The notes under the pieces are model-generated. The model did no database searches and was not told the origin of the DNA. It saw only the letters and a list, made by a program, of their open reading frames with translations. Below, piece after piece: positions 1-7,018 of a stretch of 64,000 nucleotides of DNA. Source of the DNA: Amycolatopsis sp. WQ 127309 (GTDB lineage Bacteria > Actinomycetota > Actinomycetes > Mycobacteriales > Pseudonocardiaceae); contig NZ_CP095481.1 in the NCBI RefSeq assembly GCF_023023025.1, positions 496,001 through 560,000 of the forward strand, in the 5' to 3' direction. The translations under genes and the position numbers were made by a program. The stretch's first letter is position 1. Each line of letters starts with the position of its first letter.

Positions 1-569
1 AGCGACGTCATCGGCGTCTGCTCGAGGTAGTCGATCGCCGCGTCCTCGAGGCTGTACCCGTTCAGGTCGGTGCCGATGACGCGGATGATCTGGTCGCGGA
101 ACTCGTTGCGCTTGGTGTAGAGGTCGACGAAGTCGAGCTGCTTGCCGACGGTTTTCAGCGCCTCGGAGAACTTCGCGCTGAACAGCGCCTGCAACGTCGT
201 CTCGTCGCTCGCGCGTTCGGTGCCGATGGCCTGCGCGACCTTCACCACGTCCTCGGCCGTCTTGTTGACCCGCACGAAGAACGAAATCCGGATGTCGGCG
301 CGGATGTTGTCCCGGCAGATCAGGCCTTCCTGGCCGGTGCGCTCGATGTCGATCGTCTTCACCGAGATGTCCATGACCTCGGACTTGTGCAGCACGGGCA
401 GCACGACGGCGCCGGTGAAGGTGACGTCGACCTTGCGCACCTTGGAGATGATCAGCGCCTTGCCCTGCGGCACCTTCCGGAACAGCCGGCTCACGACGAA
501 CAACAGCACCAGCAGGATCAGCACCACGACGGCGATCAACACGCCGGCACCCAGGCCGATGGCATCCAT
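1..569 (-). CDS. Flotillin / SPFH-domain protein (partial)
   Basis: The frame runs off the left edge, so only about 189 N-terminal residues are visible. The ATG at 569 lies 3 bp after the stop of the upstream OB-fold gene. Residues about 5-30 form one V/I/L-rich membrane helix, followed by a basic RLFRKVPQGKAL stretch and an SPFH (band 7) domain with typical IDIERTGQEGL and IRADIRISFFVRV segments. Flotillins are membrane-anchored scaffolds that oligomerise in membrane microdomains. The pairing with an OB-fold membrane protein matches the YqiK/YqiJ arrangement. The C-terminal coiled-coil half is outside the window. Confidence 0.9.
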   Translation of the reverse strand, partial: MDAIGLGAGVLIAVVVLILLVLLFVVSRLFRKVPQGKALIISKVRKVDVTFTGAVVLPVLHKSEVMDISVKTIDIERTGQEGLICRDNIRADIRISFFVRVNKTAEDVVKVAQAIGTERASDETTLQALFSAKFSEALKTVGKQLDFVDLYTKRNEFRDQIIRVIGTDLNGYSLEDAAIDYLEQTPMTS

Positions 570-572
570 GCG

Positions 573-1148
573 TCAGTCCTTTTCTGCTTCGAGTTCCAGC
601 GGGCTGACCCAGAAGAACTCACCCGCGCTGTCGTAGTCGTAGATGACCACGCGGCTGCCCAGCCCGAGGTTGCCTTCCCCGGCGAGCCGGATGGAGATGA
701 TCGCCGACGCCCCATCGGCGGCGGCCACTTCGGCCTGCCCGAAGTCCTCGGTGACGGTCGAGGTCCGCACCACGGCAACCCGGCCGACGAAGTCCTGCCG
801 GCTCGGCACGGCCCCGGCGAAGACGCGCCGCAACGGCACGACGACCAGCCGGGTCCCGAGCGCCCCTCCCCCGAGCGCGGCGACCAGCACGCCAAAGCCG
901 AGCCCGACCCGCAGGGGTGTGCTCACGCCGTCGATGAGAACGGTCCCGACGAGGCTGAGGAACCAGCTGAAGGCGACGAGCAGCGACAGCGAGAGGGGCA
1001 GCGGAACCCCGCCGAAGAAGCCGATGTCACCGTCCTCGACGTCGAGCACCCCGACGAGGGCCAGCACCCAGTACCCGATGACGACGATCAGCAGGAAGCT
1101 GAAGAGCACGGCAGGAAAAGCCAAAGCCGCGGTGACGAACCCGCTCAT
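573..1148 (-). CDS. OB-fold membrane protein (YqiJ-like)
   Basis: 191 residues. The chosen ATG at 1148 begins MSGFVTAALAFPAVLF, directly at the first membrane helix; the frame is open further upstream but that part is not protein-like. There are three or so hydrophobic segments in residues 1-110 and a soluble beta-rich C-terminal part (about 115-185) with FVGRVAVVRTSTVTEDFG, typical of NfeD/YqiJ-type OB folds. Such proteins are encoded next to flotillins and are thought to work with them in membrane microdomains. The gene immediately precedes the flotillin gene, so the two are surely co-transcribed. Confidence 0.82.
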   Translation of the reverse strand: MSGFVTAALAFPAVLFSFLLIVVIGYWVLALVGVLDVEDGDIGFFGGVPLPLSLSLLVAFSWFLSLVGTVLIDGVSTPLRVGLGFGVLVAALGGGALGTRLVVVPLRRVFAGAVPSRQDFVGRVAVVRTSTVTEDFGQAEVAAADGASAIISIRLAGEGNLGLGSRVVIYDYDSAGEFFWVSPLELEAEKD

Positions 1149-1500
1149 CCGACGTCGTTTCCTTCCCCCAAGGAAGGGCCCGGCACTCCAGAGCCCTGGC
1201 CAGCGACTATAACCGGCGGGCGAGGGCGGGGAAGAACATTTCGGACACGAACCGGTCACACCGCCACCGTCACCCGCAACACGCCCGGCTCCGGAACCGA
1301 GCAGATCTTCGCCACCAGCGACACGCAGATACCGAACACCCACGCGAGCCAGGCCACCCACCGGCCCGACCGACACGTCAGGGTTCGGGGTTCGAGTCCC
1401 CTCTCTTCGCTTTCTCTTCGTCCACTGTGGCCGGTGGGGAGCCCGAGAGCGCAAGCCGGGCTGTCGTCCGGCTTCGTGAACGTTGTGGGTCAGCAAGCCC
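1149..1500. other. Intergenic region with a tRNA 3'-end-like stretch
   Basis: No convincing gene. Around 1381-1412 on the plus strand there is a T-arm-like sequence (GGGGTTCGAGTCCCC followed by TCTCTTCGC) as in the 3' end of a tRNA, but I could not find a matching 5' acceptor strand, D arm or anticodon arm upstream. The minus strand beyond 1501 stays open and reads KWQRPAGRRIKETLRAIVRR, which may be a remnant of another gene. A decayed attachment site left by an integrated element is possible but unproven. Confidence 0.25.
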
Positions 1501-2682
1501 TCATCCCCCGCCCGTCGCACGATCGCCCGCAGCGTCTCCTTGATCCGGCGCCCGGCCGGACGCTGCCACTTCACGCCGTGATCTCCGGCTGTCAGTTCTC
1601 AGCAACCGCAGTCGAGGCACTACCACGGCTACGTCGTGAGTCGCGGCGATTCTCACGTGGCCTCGCCCTGCACGACCGTACTGCTGTCCGGCCGCCACGA
1701 TCAGTCCGGCGCGTTCAGCGGTGTACCGAGCGAAAGCGGCTCCGTCGGCGCCCGGTGCGGGCAGCCAGGCGAACAAGCCACCTTCAGGCACGGTGCAGGG
1801 CAGGCCGTGGGCCGCGAAAGCGCTCACCAGGTCTCGTAACCGGCGCTCGTTCACGACGCGGAGCGCCTCTGCGTGCGCGTCGTCGTCGAGGAGCGCGGCT
1901 GCTTCGGCCTGCGCGTCGGCCGAGGCCATGAAACCGGCCGCACGTCGGCGGGTCACCAAGCCCGCGACGACGGCCGGGTCGCCCGCGTAGAACCCCACTC
2001 GCAGGCCGGGGGCGTTGGAGCGTTTGGACATGCTGTGCACCGCGAGCACACCGTCGGGGCCGTGTTCGAGCGCGGTTCGCGGCGTGCCGGACCACGTGGT
2101 CTCCGCGTACGCTTCGTCGGACAGCAGCAGCACACCGCGTTCGCAGGCCCACCGGACGATCGGGCCCAGCGCCTCGACGACACCGCTGGGGTTGGCCGGG
2201 CTGTTCACCCACACGCAGAGCGCCCGCGCGGCGACCGCGTCCGGCAGCCGATCGAGGCGCATCCGGAAGTCCTCGTCCGCCGGGATGCGGTGCGCGCGCA
2301 GGCCGGCGAGCCGGGCACCCACCTCGTAGGCGGGGTAGCCCAGCGCGGGAATGAGCACGGTGTCACGGGTCGTCGGGGCCAGCACATCACGCAGGAACAA
2401 GGGCGCGGTGGAGATGAACTCCTTCGCCCCCGCCGACGCCGCTACCGCGTCCGCGTCGACCGTGATCCCGAACCGTCGCTCCAGGTAGCCGGCGGCCGCG
2501 ACGCGCAGCGTCAGGGTGCCGCGGCTGGCCGGGTAAGCAGCCGGCGCGCGCGACTCCGGCGCGCGGCACCACGTCGGCGGTGGTTCGCCCGGCACCCCCA
2601 GCGATAGGTCGAGCGGCACGTGACCGGCGGCGACCGCGACCTCGATCGCACGCTCCCGCGTCCACTCGGTCACGGCGCCCAC
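1501..2682 (-). CDS. PLP-dependent aminotransferase, class I/II (fold type I)
   Basis: 393 residues, last gene of the carrier-protein operon. Visible motifs: GYPAY near residue 115, NSPANPSG (substrate/PLP-binding Asn), SDEAY and SMSKRSN with the PLP lysine, then LRVGFYAGD. This is the aspartate/DapC-type aminotransferase family, not the class III (LysJ/ArgD) type used in lysine or arginine synthesis. In context it probably aminates an aldehyde or keto group on the carrier-bound or released product. The GTG at 2682 is used; a second GTG at 2673 is equally possible, as neither has a clear ribosome binding site. The last 25 or so residues (after RLRLLRTD) look unlike the family and may be an extension into formerly non-coding DNA. 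Confidence 0.85.
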   Translation of the reverse strand: MGAVTEWTRERAIEVAVAAGHVPLDLSLGVPGEPPPTWCRAPESRAPAAYPASRGTLTLRVAAAGYLERRFGITVDADAVAASAGAKEFISTAPLFLRDVLAPTTRDTVLIPALGYPAYEVGARLAGLRAHRIPADEDFRMRLDRLPDAVAARALCVWVNSPANPSGVVEALGPIVRWACERGVLLLSDEAYAETTWSGTPRTALEHGPDGVLAVHSMSKRSNAPGLRVGFYAGDPAVVAGLVTRRRAAGFMASADAQAEAAALLDDDAHAEALRVVNERRLRDLVSAFAAHGLPCTVPEGGLFAWLPAPGADGAAFARYTAERAGLIVAAGQQYGRAGRGHVRIAATHDVAVVVPRLRLLRTDSRRSRREVAASGRAPDQGDAAGDRATGGG

Positions 2683-2692
2683 CGAGCGGGAA

Positions 2693-3088
2693 TCACGCCC
2701 GGAAGACCACGTGGGCGGGCGAAATCCTGACGATCACGCGCTGGGTGGCCGGGGTGTCGGCGGTGAACGGGCCGCCGGTGTAGGCCTGGGAGAGCTCCTG
2801 GATGAGATCACCGCCGGGATCTTCGTCCACGACGACCTTCCCGCGGACTTCGCAGTAGTGGTACGGATCGTGCTCCTTCGGCACGAGAATCGTCGCCTGC
2901 GGAACGCGCACCAGGTTGTGGTACTTGCGCCGTTCCTTGGTGGTGGAGAACAGGACTTCGCCGTCCTTCACCGTGACCCACACCATCGACAGCTGGGGCT
3001 GTCCGTCCGGCTCACTGGTCGCGACGAAACCGAAGTTGGGTGCGCCGAACCAGGCCGCGGCCTCATCGGTCAGCTGAGAACTGGACAT
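2693..3088 (-). CDS. Pyridoxamine 5'-phosphate oxidase-like (PPOX) flavoprotein
   Basis: 131 residues, full length for the family. ATG at 3088 is preceded by a good AGAAGGAA site. The sequence shows the split beta-barrel pattern: FGFVATSEPDGQPQLSMVWV, then GEVLFSTTKERRKYHNL and PHYHYCEVRGKV-like strands (actual YHYCEVRGKVVV). Such proteins bind FMN or F420 and reduce or oxidise small substrates. It sits 14 bp after the amidotransferase-like gene and 10 bp before the aminotransferase gene, so it is likely a tailoring redox step in the same pathway. Whether it uses FMN or F420 cannot be told here. Confidence 0.82.
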   Translation of the reverse strand: MSSSQLTDEAAAWFGAPNFGFVATSEPDGQPQLSMVWVTVKDGEVLFSTTKERRKYHNLVRVPQATILVPKEHDPYHYCEVRGKVVVDEDPGGDLIQELSQAYTGGPFTADTPATQRVIVRISPAHVVFRA

Positions 3089-3102
3089 CGTTCCTTCTTC
3101 CT

Positions 3103-3675
3103 CTAGACGGCCGGCACCAGGAGGCGCCGGGCGAAAGCTTCGATCAACGCGAAGCCGTCTTCGCGGAACTCCAGGTGGGCCTGCGTCGCCAGGATCCGTC
3201 CGTCGTCGGACAGGATGACCTCGACCGGGCAGTCCGCGGAGCGGCCGATCACCGAGAACCCCGCAGGCGCCCGGTCCACGTACAGGGTGTGCCGCTGGAA
3301 CAGGGACACGGTCCGCTTGACGCCGGCCAGGAGCCCGCCGCCGGTTTCGAGGTCGACCGGGAAGTTCCCGACCCGCTGCTTGCCGCGTTCGAGCTCGGCC
3401 CCGTTCGCCAGGGCCAGAACGTGCATCCCGCCGCACACACCGAGGGTCGGCACGCCCGATCCCCGGACCAGATCGACGACGTGCCGGTAGTCACCGACGT
3501 GGGCCGGGACCTTGGTACCGCTCAGCACCAGGGCTTGGTGCCGGCCGAGCAACCCGACCGGCGCGTCGGCGACCGGCACGACGTCCGTCTCCAGGCCGAG
3601 CCGTTCGAACTTCCGGCGCAGCGGTCCGATGGAGAGACTGCCGTTGTCGATGATCAGTACGCGCGGCACTGTCAC
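3103..3675 (-). CDS. Class I glutamine-amidotransferase-like hydrolase
   Basis: 190 residues, one GATase1 domain and nothing else. The catalytic triad is visible: nucleophile Cys in GVCGGMHVLAL (about residue 108) and His/Glu in AHLEF near residue 170. The start LIIDNGS is typical of the TrpG/PabA/GuaA-N family. There is no synthetase partner nearby, so it may act alone, like the gamma-glutamyl hydrolase PuuD, which has the same fold. The operon lacks a LysK-type peptidase for releasing product from the carrier protein; cleavage of the gamma-glutamyl isopeptide by this enzyme is an inference that would fill the gap. GTG start at 3675 overlaps the RidA stop by 4 bp. Confidence 0.8.
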   Translation of the reverse strand: MTVPRVLIIDNGSLSIGPLRRKFERLGLETDVVPVADAPVGLLGRHQALVLSGTKVPAHVGDYRHVVDLVRGSGVPTLGVCGGMHVLALANGAELERGKQRVGNFPVDLETGGGLLAGVKRTVSLFQRHTLYVDRAPAGFSVIGRSADCPVEVILSDDGRILATQAHLEFREDGFALIEAFARRLLVPAV

Positions 3676-4088
3676 GACGTCGCACCCCCCAGAAGAGCGG
3701 TCGCCGTGATTTCGACCAGGAACTCCTCGCGCGCGAATCCCGAGACCTGGATGATCGAGCTGGTGGGCGGGCTCGCGCCCAGCCGCTTGTTGCGCACGGC
3801 GGTCACGGCGGAGAAGTCCGCCATGTCCACGATGTAGACCGTCAGGGCCGCGAGGTCGTCGACGCTGCCGCCGGCCTCCTCGAGGATTTCCTCGAGGAGG
3901 TCGAAGATCCGCTCTGTCTGCTTTCCGGCGTCGCCGATCGCCGTCGGCGCGCCGTCCGGCCCTTTGGCGACCTGGCCGCTGATGAACAGCAGAGCTGATC
4001 CGGCGGACAGCGCTCGGACCGCCGTCGAGTAGTTGCCTGCCGGGTCCGGGTGCGAGGCCGGCTGCACGACCGTGCGAGACGATGTCAT
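3672..4088 (-). CDS. RidA-family protein
   Basis: 138 residues, RidA/YjgF/UK114 trimeric fold: LFISGQVAKGPDG, a QTERIFDLLEEILEEAG helix, LAALTVYIVDMADF and a C-terminal FLVEITATALL. RidA proteins hydrolyse reactive enamine/imine intermediates of PLP enzymes; others are catalysts in specific pathways. Here it is embedded in the carrier-protein operon with an aminotransferase and a flavoprotein, so removal or processing of an imine intermediate is the likely task. ATG at 4088 overlaps the kinase stop by 4 bp (ATGA). The Arg that RidA deaminases use appears replaced in the C-terminal part, so activity needs testing. Confidence 0.85.
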   Translation of the reverse strand: MTSSRTVVQPASHPDPAGNYSTAVRALSAGSALLFISGQVAKGPDGAPTAIGDAGKQTERIFDLLEEILEEAGGSVDDLAALTVYIVDMADFSAVTAVRNKRLGASPPTSSIIQVSGFAREEFLVEITATALLGGATS

Positions 4089-4909
4089 GTTCGGTGCTCC
4101 GTTCTCGGTGCGTTCGGGTTTCCCTCGCGGGTGATCGCGGTGCCGGCGCCGCCCGCCACCATGGCGGTGACCGATCCGTTGCCCAGGACGACTTCCGGTG
4201 TTCCGTTCTCGAGGGCTTCGACGGCGGCCCGGAGCTTCTTCCGCATACCGCCGGTGGTCTTGCCGTCGCGGTGCCGGATCGCCTCCGCCGCAGCGAGCCT
4301 CTCGACCGGCTCGCCGTCGATGAAGAAGTTCGGGACGTCGGTCACGAGCACCAGCGCCGCCGCTCCGAGGGCACCGGCGAGGGCCGCGGCGGCCCGGTCG
4401 GCGTCGGTGTTCACCGTCCGGCCACCGGCGTCGCGAGCCAGCGGCGTGACCAGCGTGCTCGCCGGATCCGGGGAGCACGCCGTCAGCCGGGACGGGTCCA
4501 CCGACGCCACCGGCCCGACGAGGTTGTCGAGCTCCACCAAGCGTCCGTCCTGCCACCACAACCGCTCCCCCGGCCCGGCCAGCAGCAGTCCGTCACAGCC
4601 GAGCACGCCTTCGACGCGCAGGCCCCGGGCCGCCAGTTTCCCGGCGATGGCCGCGCGCACCGATGCGGAGACGACCCGGATGTCCTCGATCACCTGCGGT
4701 GTGGTCCACCGGCTGCGGTTCCCGTAGCGGTCGCGCAGGAACGCGGCGGGCCGGCCGTGGCGGGGATCGAACCGTCCCAGCGGCCCGGACCAGCCGTGGA
4801 CCAGCAGGACGCGCCGGGCCCGGATGACACCGGCGAGGTCGTCCCACCAGAGCTCGTCGAGCTGCTCCACGCAGCTGCCGCCGAGCTTGACCACCAGCGG
4901 GGCGCTCAC
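4085..4909 (-). CDS. LysZ/ArgB-like amino acid kinase
   Basis: 274 residues of the acetylglutamate kinase / LysZ family. KLGGS near the N-terminus is the phosphate-binding Lys/Gly segment, NTDADRAAAALAGALGA is the nucleotide-side motif, and GGMRKKLRAA is the conserved GGM-K substrate-phosphate region. LysZ phosphorylates the distal carboxylate of an amino acid held by its alpha-amino group on LysW. In this operon it is flanked by LysY-like reductase and LysX-like ligase genes, so it most likely acts on the carrier-bound substrate and not in arginine synthesis. GTG start at 4909 overlaps the reductase stop by 4 bp. Confidence 0.9.
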   Translation of the reverse strand: MSAPLVVKLGGSCVEQLDELWWDDLAGVIRARRVLLVHGWSGPLGRFDPRHGRPAAFLRDRYGNRSRWTTPQVIEDIRVVSASVRAAIAGKLAARGLRVEGVLGCDGLLLAGPGERLWWQDGRLVELDNLVGPVASVDPSRLTACSPDPASTLVTPLARDAGGRTVNTDADRAAAALAGALGAAALVLVTDVPNFFIDGEPVERLAAAEAIRHRDGKTTGGMRKKLRAAVEALENGTPEVVLGNGSVTAMVAGGAGTAITREGNPNAPRTEHRT

Positions 4910-5967
4910 GCCGGCACCACCGGCTGCATGGTCAGCCCGAGTTCCGGCTGGTGCCCGAACCGCTGGTTGACGGCTTGCACGGCCTGCCCCGCCGCCCCCT
5001 TGACGAGGTTGTCCAAGGCCGCCAGCGCGACGATCCGGCCGTCGCCTTCGGGGTCGTACAGCGCCGTGACGTCGCAGAAGTTGGACCCCAGCACGGCCTG
5101 CGGGTCCGGCATCGGGATCATCGTCTCCGCGTGGTCCCGCACGCGGACGAAGGGGTGTGGCTTGTAGTACCGCAGGTAGGCGCGCGCCAGCGTGCGGGCG
5201 TCCATCGGCCAGTTCCCGGACACGTAGCAGCTGGCCAGCAGGCCACGCACGTGCGCGACGCCGTAGGCCGACATCGTCAGGGAAACGGACGCGTCGGGCG
5301 CCCGCTCGGCGAAGAATCCCCGGACCTCGGCGGCGTGCCGGTGGCCGAGCGGGGCGTACGGGGTGATCGCGCCGCTGCGGTAGGGGTGCAGGTTGGCGCG
5401 CCGCAGGCGCAGGCCGCCGCCGCTGGATCCGCTCTTGCCGTCCACCAGCACCGTGCTCTCCGCCAGCTTCAGCCCGAAGACCAGCGGAGCGAGCGCCAGC
5501 GTGATGGCCGTGGCGTAGCAGCCGGGCAGGGAGATCAGGTCCGCGTCCGTCAGCTCGTCCGCGATCAGCTCGGGCACGCCGTAGGTGACGCTCGCCACCA
5601 GCTTGGGATCACGGTGGACGCCGGGGTACCAGCGGTCGTGGGCCGCCGCCGATCGAAGACGGAAGGCCCCGCTCAGATCGATCACCGTGGTGCCTCGGCC
5701 GGACAAGGCGGGGACGAGTTCCGCCGAGACGCCGGCCGGGGTGGCGAGGAGCACGACGTCGCACCGCCGGTGGATCTCGGGCGCCGACACCGCCTCGATG
5801 ACAGCGCCCGCCGGGCTCCGCAACCCCGGGTGGACGGCCACCAGCGGCTTGCCGACGTTCCGGGAACCGCCGAGGAACGCCGGCTCCAGGTGCGGGTGCT
5901 GGTCGATGATGCGCACCAGCTCCCCGCCCGCCAGACCCGAGGCGCCGATGATCCCGACGCGCGTCAC
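4906..5967 (-). CDS. LysY/ArgC-like acyl-phosphate reductase
   Basis: 353 residues. N-terminal GIIGASGLAGGELVRII is the NADP-binding Rossmann motif; SLPGCYATAITLAL contains the catalytic Cys; DGKSGSSGGG and the HRHAAEV histidine complete the semialdehyde-dehydrogenase pattern. The family reduces acyl phosphates made by ArgB/LysZ kinases to semialdehydes. The chosen start is the GTG at 5967, which overlaps the LysX-like stop by 4 bp; the open frame further upstream lies inside the LysX gene and is not protein-like. Acting after the kinase, it should leave an aldehyde on the carrier-bound substrate. Confidence 0.9.
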   Translation of the reverse strand: MTRVGIIGASGLAGGELVRIIDQHPHLEPAFLGGSRNVGKPLVAVHPGLRSPAGAVIEAVSAPEIHRRCDVVLLATPAGVSAELVPALSGRGTTVIDLSGAFRLRSAAAHDRWYPGVHRDPKLVASVTYGVPELIADELTDADLISLPGCYATAITLALAPLVFGLKLAESTVLVDGKSGSSGGGLRLRRANLHPYRSGAITPYAPLGHRHAAEVRGFFAERAPDASVSLTMSAYGVAHVRGLLASCYVSGNWPMDARTLARAYLRYYKPHPFVRVRDHAETMIPMPDPQAVLGSNFCDVTALYDPEGDGRIVALAALDNLVKGAAGQAVQAVNQRFGHQPELGLTMQPVVPA

Positions 5968-6842
5968 GACAGGCTCTTCTGGAGGTAGTCGCCGAGCACC
6001 GCCACGATGTCGACCTCCGACGTCTCGGCGATCGCCCGGAACGCCGGCGCGTGGTTCACCTCGTTGACCACCAGCGAACCGGCCTGGTCGAACAGGTCCA
6101 CGCCGTAGATGCCGGGCCCGAGGACGTCGACGACCCGGTCCACGATCTGCCGCAGCTCCACGCCGTGGGCGAGACCGCGCTGCGTCGAGCCCGTCGCGGC
6201 GTTGCTCCGCCATTCACCGTCACCGCTGCTCTCGAACTCCGCCGCGGCGACGATCTCGTGTCCGACCACGAAGCACCGGATGGAGCGGCTGCCCAGGTAA
6301 CGCTCGACCAGGCACGCCTGCTCGAACGCGTGCCCGAGATCTTCGATGTAGTCGTACAGCGACTGCGCGGTATCCGCGTCCCGGATGAGGAACACCCGCC
6401 GGCCCATACCGCCGAAGACGGGTTTGATCACCAACGGCAGCGGCAGCTCGGCCACGGCCGAGCGGAAGTCCTTGCGGGACAACACGAGCCGGAACTCCGG
6501 CACCGGGATCTCGTGCTCGTGCAGGACCGAGCGCGTCAGCAGCTTGTTCTCGCTCGTGCGGATCGCGGCGGCGCTGTTGATCGTCGGTACGCCGTGAGCG
6601 GCGAAGGCGGCGGCGAGCAGGCCGCCGCGGGTGTAGCTCCGGCTCCTGACGAGCACCAGGTCGTCCGCGTTCAGGGATCCGGTCGGGGGAACGCCCAGCC
6701 CCAGCGATTCGTCGTTCATCCACGGTGCGCGGATTCCCCGTCTTTCGAGCTCGGTGGTCAGCTCCCGCTCTTCCCACCCGATCCGGTCGGCGACGATCGC
6801 GATCCTTCCGCCCGCTTCCCCGTCCCGGTCGGCACGGCTCAC
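5964..6842 (-). CDS. LysX-like ATP-grasp ligase (loads the amino-group carrier)
   Basis: 292 residues of the RimK/LysX ATP-grasp family. It has a preATP-grasp part (RIAIVADRIGWEEREL, about 14-30), VIKPVFGGMGRRVFLI with the ATP-binding Lys and Gly loop, and a C-terminal VNEVNHAPAFR matching the LysX NEVNxTPEFR metal/ATP site. LysX enzymes join the alpha-amino group of a dicarboxylic amino acid to the C-terminal carboxylate of LysW. Start is the GTG at 6842 overlapping the carrier stop (GTGA). Substrate (glutamate, aminoadipate or another) cannot be decided by eye. Confidence 0.9.
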   Translation of the reverse strand: MSRADRDGEAGGRIAIVADRIGWEERELTTELERRGIRAPWMNDESLGLGVPPTGSLNADDLVLVRSRSYTRGGLLAAAFAAHGVPTINSAAAIRTSENKLLTRSVLHEHEIPVPEFRLVLSRKDFRSAVAELPLPLVIKPVFGGMGRRVFLIRDADTAQSLYDYIEDLGHAFEQACLVERYLGSRSIRCFVVGHEIVAAAEFESSGDGEWRSNAATGSTQRGLAHGVELRQIVDRVVDVLGPGIYGVDLFDQAGSLVVNEVNHAPAFRAIAETSEVDIVAVLGDYLQKSLS

Positions 6843-7018
6843 TGACCCCAGTCCCTGAGCTGCTTCTGGACCATCTCGAGCTCGAGGACGCCGTCGTCGA
6901 CGGCGTTGATCCTCAGCGTCAGCACGCATTCCGGGCAGGTGAAGGTTTCGCCGACGGCGAGCGGCGGCATGGCCAGTTTCGTCTCGCACTCCGGGCAGAT
7001 ACCGGTGAGCTCCATCAT
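6839..7018 (-). CDS. LysW-like amino-group carrier protein with C-terminal Gln
   Basis: 59 residues, too short for many gene finders. It has two zinc-ribbon CPEC motifs (GICPECETKL and TCPECVLTL), an acidic/hydrophobic middle, and the terminal RDWGQ. The family normally ends in EDWGE, whose last Glu side-chain carboxylate carries the substrate through an isopeptide bond. The codon before the TGA (6839-6841) reads CAG, so the last residue is Gln here. Start: ATG at 7018 overlaps the upstream stop by 4 bp; ATG at 7015 is the alternative (one Met shorter). The carrier shields the alpha-amino group while LysX, LysZ and LysY-like enzymes work on the side chain. Confidence 0.9.
   Translation of the reverse strand: MMELTGICPECETKLAMPPLAVGETFTCPECVLTLRINAVDDGVLELEMVQKQLRDWGQ

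Noticed and set aside
142..636. Plus-strand open frame over the flotillin and OB-fold genes
   Set aside because: Antisense shadow; Ser/Thr/Arg-rich composition without domains, while the minus frame encodes clear families.
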